This document shows, one piece after another, positions 6,230-7,584 of a stretch of DNA of 7,584 bases. Source of the DNA: Pseudomonas sp. PGPPP3 (GTDB lineage Bacteria; Pseudomonadota; Gammaproteobacteria; Pseudomonadales; Pseudomonadaceae); contig NKIE01000126.1 of the NCBI GenBank assembly GCA_002256055.1, positions 1 through 7,584 on the forward strand, given 5' to 3'. A program made the translations under genes and the position numbers. Each line of letters opens with the position of its first letter. Within the stretch, counting starts at the first letter, position 1. Under the pieces are notes generated by a model. It ran no database searches. It was not told where the DNA came from and was given only the letters and a program-made list of their open reading frames with translations.

Positions 6230-6668
6230 TTGGGGAGCCGGATCCTTTACACCGAAGACAACACAAGCGACGACCAGTTTGAATTGAACACCGGTGATGG
6301 CGTCAGCGTGACTGGTCTGATCTTCCACGAGGCAGGCAAGACTCACACCTTCACCGGATACAGTGACGACACCTCTCAGTTTGAAATTGGCGGCACAGTG
6401 GTCGATAGCAGCAACTACGACAGGTACGGCAATGTCACTTAGACCGACAGAGCGACTACCTCAGTTTTAAACTGTATGCCGCCTACAATACCGAGGCAGG
6501 AGCCATTGCCCTCGACGTGAGTGTCAACAGCACAACCGCTGATCGGCCACGGTCACCGGCTGGACACTGGCCAATCTAACACTGAGTATTCCCAGCAATG
6601 TCGCAGACACGACCGCGACGCGCACGATCATAGGGGCTGACCCAACCATCAAATTCGATCACAGCTAA
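6230..6668 (+). pseudogene. Decayed fragment of a large secreted adhesin-like protein
   Basis: Three consecutive frames carry adhesin-like sequence. Frame 2 (6230-6442) has GDGVSVTGLIFHEAGKTHTF then TGYSDDTSQFEIGGTVV, ending at TAG 6440. Frame 1 then continues with DYLSFKLYAAYNTEAGAIAL and DVSVNSTTAD to a TAA at 6577. Frame 3 gives TGWTLANLTLSIPSNVADTT to a TAA at 6666-6668. The pattern (extended acidic beta domain, 'aGkthtFtGYxDD...IGG', then a 'YxAYN...aL.VSVN' strand) resembles the repeat domains of type I-secreted giant adhesins of Pseudomonas. At least two frameshifts, no ribosome-binding site, a stop just upstream (6227-6229) and only ~440 bases show that it is not functional. GC is low at 6241-6300 (29 of 60). 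The exact domain family is uncertain. Confidence 0.55.
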
Positions 6669-6683
6669 GCTAAGCAGCGGCGC

Positions 6684-6700
6684 CTGCCCGTTCAGGGCAG
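6684..6700 (+). other. Small stem-loop upstream of the 6718 gene
   Basis: CTGCCC (6684-6689) pairs with GGGCAG (6695-6700) around a 5-base loop. It lies 17 bases before the start of the next gene, just ahead of the purine-rich GGGGGAAGG. It could be part of the 5' leader or, without a T-run, a weak stop for transcription coming from upstream. Only the pairing is seen. Confidence 0.3.
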
Positions 6701-6717
6701 ACCACGGGGGAAGGATG

Positions 6718-7065
6718 ATGACGATTTTTTATGTACAACGTGACGCCAACAGACATCTGCAGCGGGTTGAAGTGGCGCCGTTCGAGGGCATGAGCGAAAC
6801 CCTGCCAGCCGACGCCCAGGAGATTCAGGCCTGGTTCGCCAATCAGGATGTCGAGTCGAGCCTACTGCAGCTGAAGCAGAGCGACCTGGACATGATTCGC
6901 GTGCTTGACGATTTGGTGCAGGTGCTGATGAACAAAGGCGTGCTGCGCATCACCGACCTGCCGGCGGCGGCGCAGTCCAAGCTACTCAGCCGGACCCAGG
7001 CGCGGGTTGCCTTGGGCGGGCTGAATCGCTTGATTGATGATGATGATGAGGTCGGGGTGATCTGA
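6718..7065 (+). CDS. Small conserved Pseudomonas protein ('tryptophan synthase subunit beta-like')
   Basis: A 115-residue soluble, probably cytoplasmic protein. It starts MTIFYVQRDANRHLQRVEVA, has an acidic helix DAQEIQAWFANQ, a central SLLQLKQSDLDMIRVLDDLV, then QVLMNKGVLRITDLPAAAQ and QARVALGGLNRLIDDDDEVG near the end. I recognise it as the short family conserved across pseudomonads whose database label is often 'tryptophan synthase subunit beta'. It has none of the features of TrpB: about a quarter of the length, no PLP-binding lysine segment and no glycine-rich phosphate loop, so that label should not be taken as function. GGGGGAA (6706-6712) precedes two adjacent ATGs (6715, 6718); 6718 has the better spacing. 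The function is unknown. The C-terminal DDDD run comes from a short GAT tandem (about 7036-7047). It is convergent with the next gene. Confidence 0.8.
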   Translation: MTIFYVQRDANRHLQRVEVAPFEGMSETLPADAQEIQAWFANQDVESSLLQLKQSDLDMIRVLDDLVQVLMNKGVLRITDLPAAAQSKLLSRTQARVALGGLNRLIDDDDEVGVI

Positions 7066-7088
7066 TAGCCCGTCGCAAGGCTTAATAC

Positions 7089-7109
7089 GCGGCGCATCAA
7101 TCGCACCGC
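7089..7109. terminator. Possible bidirectional terminator hairpin between convergent genes
   Basis: GCGGCGC (7089-7095) and GCACCGC (7103-7109) pair with one C-A mismatch around a 7-base loop, in the 51-base gap between the two convergent stops (7065 and 7117). Only a short pyrimidine tract (CCTTCT) follows on the plus strand. Position supports a terminator; the stem and T-tract are weak. Confidence 0.35.
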
Positions 7110-7116
7110 CCTTCTA

Positions 7117-7362
7117 TCAACGCAATGTGCGCAGATGAAAAAAGCCGAATAGCAGCACCTGTCCACGGGCCAACCAGGGCTGTGGCTGAGCTTGCAGGCG
7201 GCGATTAAACAACAACAGTTCAAGCACATGTGCCAATACGATGACCAGCGCCAGCCAGTTCAGACGCGTCGCCCAGGGTTCGGTAAAGGGCATCAGCACA
7301 TTGAGCGCAGCCAACAACCAGAACCCTGCTATCACGGGCTTGGCGTAATTCATCAACGACAT
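7117..7362 (-). CDS. DUF1145-family small inner-membrane protein
   Basis: An 81-residue hydrophobic protein on the minus strand. ATG 7362 is chosen because AGGAG (7369-7373 on the minus strand) lies 6 bases upstream; a TTG two codons earlier (7368) would touch that site. Predicted by eye: a first membrane segment at about residues 8-26 (KPVIAGFWLLAALNVLMPF), an EPW turn, a second at about 34-54 (RLNWLALVIVLAHVLELLLF), a basic loop NRRLQAQPQPWLARG and a short hydrophobic tail QVLLFGFFHLRTL. The NVLMPFTEPW and HVLELLLFNRRL blocks and the FGFFHL ending are those I associate with DUF1145 (YhhL-like) proteins, about 80-90 residues long. No function is known to me. It is transcribed away from the valine operon and stands alone in the window. 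Confidence 0.8.
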   Translation of the reverse strand: MSLMNYAKPVIAGFWLLAALNVLMPFTEPWATRLNWLALVIVLAHVLELLLFNRRLQAQPQPWLARGQVLLFGFFHLRTLR

Positions 7363-7373
7363 GGTCAACTCCT

Positions 7374-7584
7374 AGATCGGATAAGCGGCAGTGTAAGCAC
7401 CATTGCTACACCGCCAGAGCCGTTACGCTAACAGATAGCAGGCGGCAAGCAGCAACCGGACCAAGGGACGGACGAGCCACGCAAAGCGTCGTGACGACCT
7501 GTCACGCGCCCGCAAGCCTAGGCCTATGGGCTCTCTCAAAAACCGGCTGTGTTAATGCCTCTGCATCTCCCCAAAGCAACGCAA
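7374..7584. other. Non-coding upstream region with a perfect 17-bp dyad
   Basis: No convincing coding stretch is seen on either strand in the last ~210 bases. CGTGAC (7490-7495) and GTCACG (7501-7506) form a perfect inverted repeat with a 5-base spacer, 128 bases upstream of the DUF1145 start; its shape fits a dimeric regulator's operator, but no known consensus is matched with confidence. I cannot point to a convincing -35/-10 pair for the DUF1145 gene. Confidence 0.35.

Noticed and set aside
7203..7214. AACAACAACAG motif as another Hfq/Crc site
   Set aside because: It is on the plus strand, antisense to the DUF1145 gene, so it would not be in that gene's mRNA.

Overview
The window looks like a chromosomal segment from a Pseudomonas-type gammaproteobacterium. 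The coding regions are GC-rich (a hand count of 3301-3360 gives 45 of 60 G+C) and the protein sequences are typical of the genus. Gene order matches what I recall of the P. aeruginosa PA0747-PA0743 cluster: aldehyde dehydrogenase, acyl-CoA dehydrogenase, the enoyl-CoA hydratase DspI, a second crotonase and a 3-hydroxyisobutyrate dehydrogenase. Short hairpin repeats of the GTAGGGTGGA and GGATGGGT kinds, common in P. stutzeri/mendocina-like genomes, lie between the genes. Species cannot be fixed from the window.

Positions 1-6031, plus strand, hold a catabolic operon for the distal part of valine degradation: the C-terminal third of methylmalonate-semialdehyde dehydrogenase (mmsA, cut by the window edge), a periplasmic branched-chain-type ABC solute-binding protein, an isobutyryl-CoA-type acyl-CoA dehydrogenase, an enoyl-CoA hydratase (DspI-like), a 3-hydroxyisobutyryl-CoA hydrolase and a 3-hydroxyisobutyrate dehydrogenase (mmsB). 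Together the enzymes take isobutyryl-CoA to methacrylyl-CoA, 3-hydroxyisobutyryl-CoA, free 3-hydroxyisobutyrate, methylmalonate semialdehyde and finally propionyl-CoA, so no step is missing. The solute-binding protein has no permease or ATPase beside it here. It is tightly coupled (6-nt gap) to the dehydrogenase. Downstream junctions carry a hairpin (3002-3023), a four-armed dyad repeat touching the hydrolase start (3872-3946), a second repeat hairpin (5082-5110) and an AANAANAANAA Hfq/Crc-type motif in the mmsB ribosome-binding region.

Positions 6032-6714 hold no intact gene. On the minus strand (6071-6217) is a possible remnant of the start of an outer-membrane porin. On the plus strand (6230-6668) is a fragment of a large secreted-adhesin-like protein split over three reading frames, with lower GC (29 of 60 at 6241-6300). 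This looks like a decayed or rearranged junction.

Positions 6718-7584 hold a small conserved cytoplasmic protein (the family often labelled 'tryptophan synthase subunit beta-like', although it lacks TrpB features) and, convergent to it, a small DUF1145-type membrane protein on the minus strand. The last ~210 bases are non-coding as far as I can see and contain one perfect 17-bp dyad.
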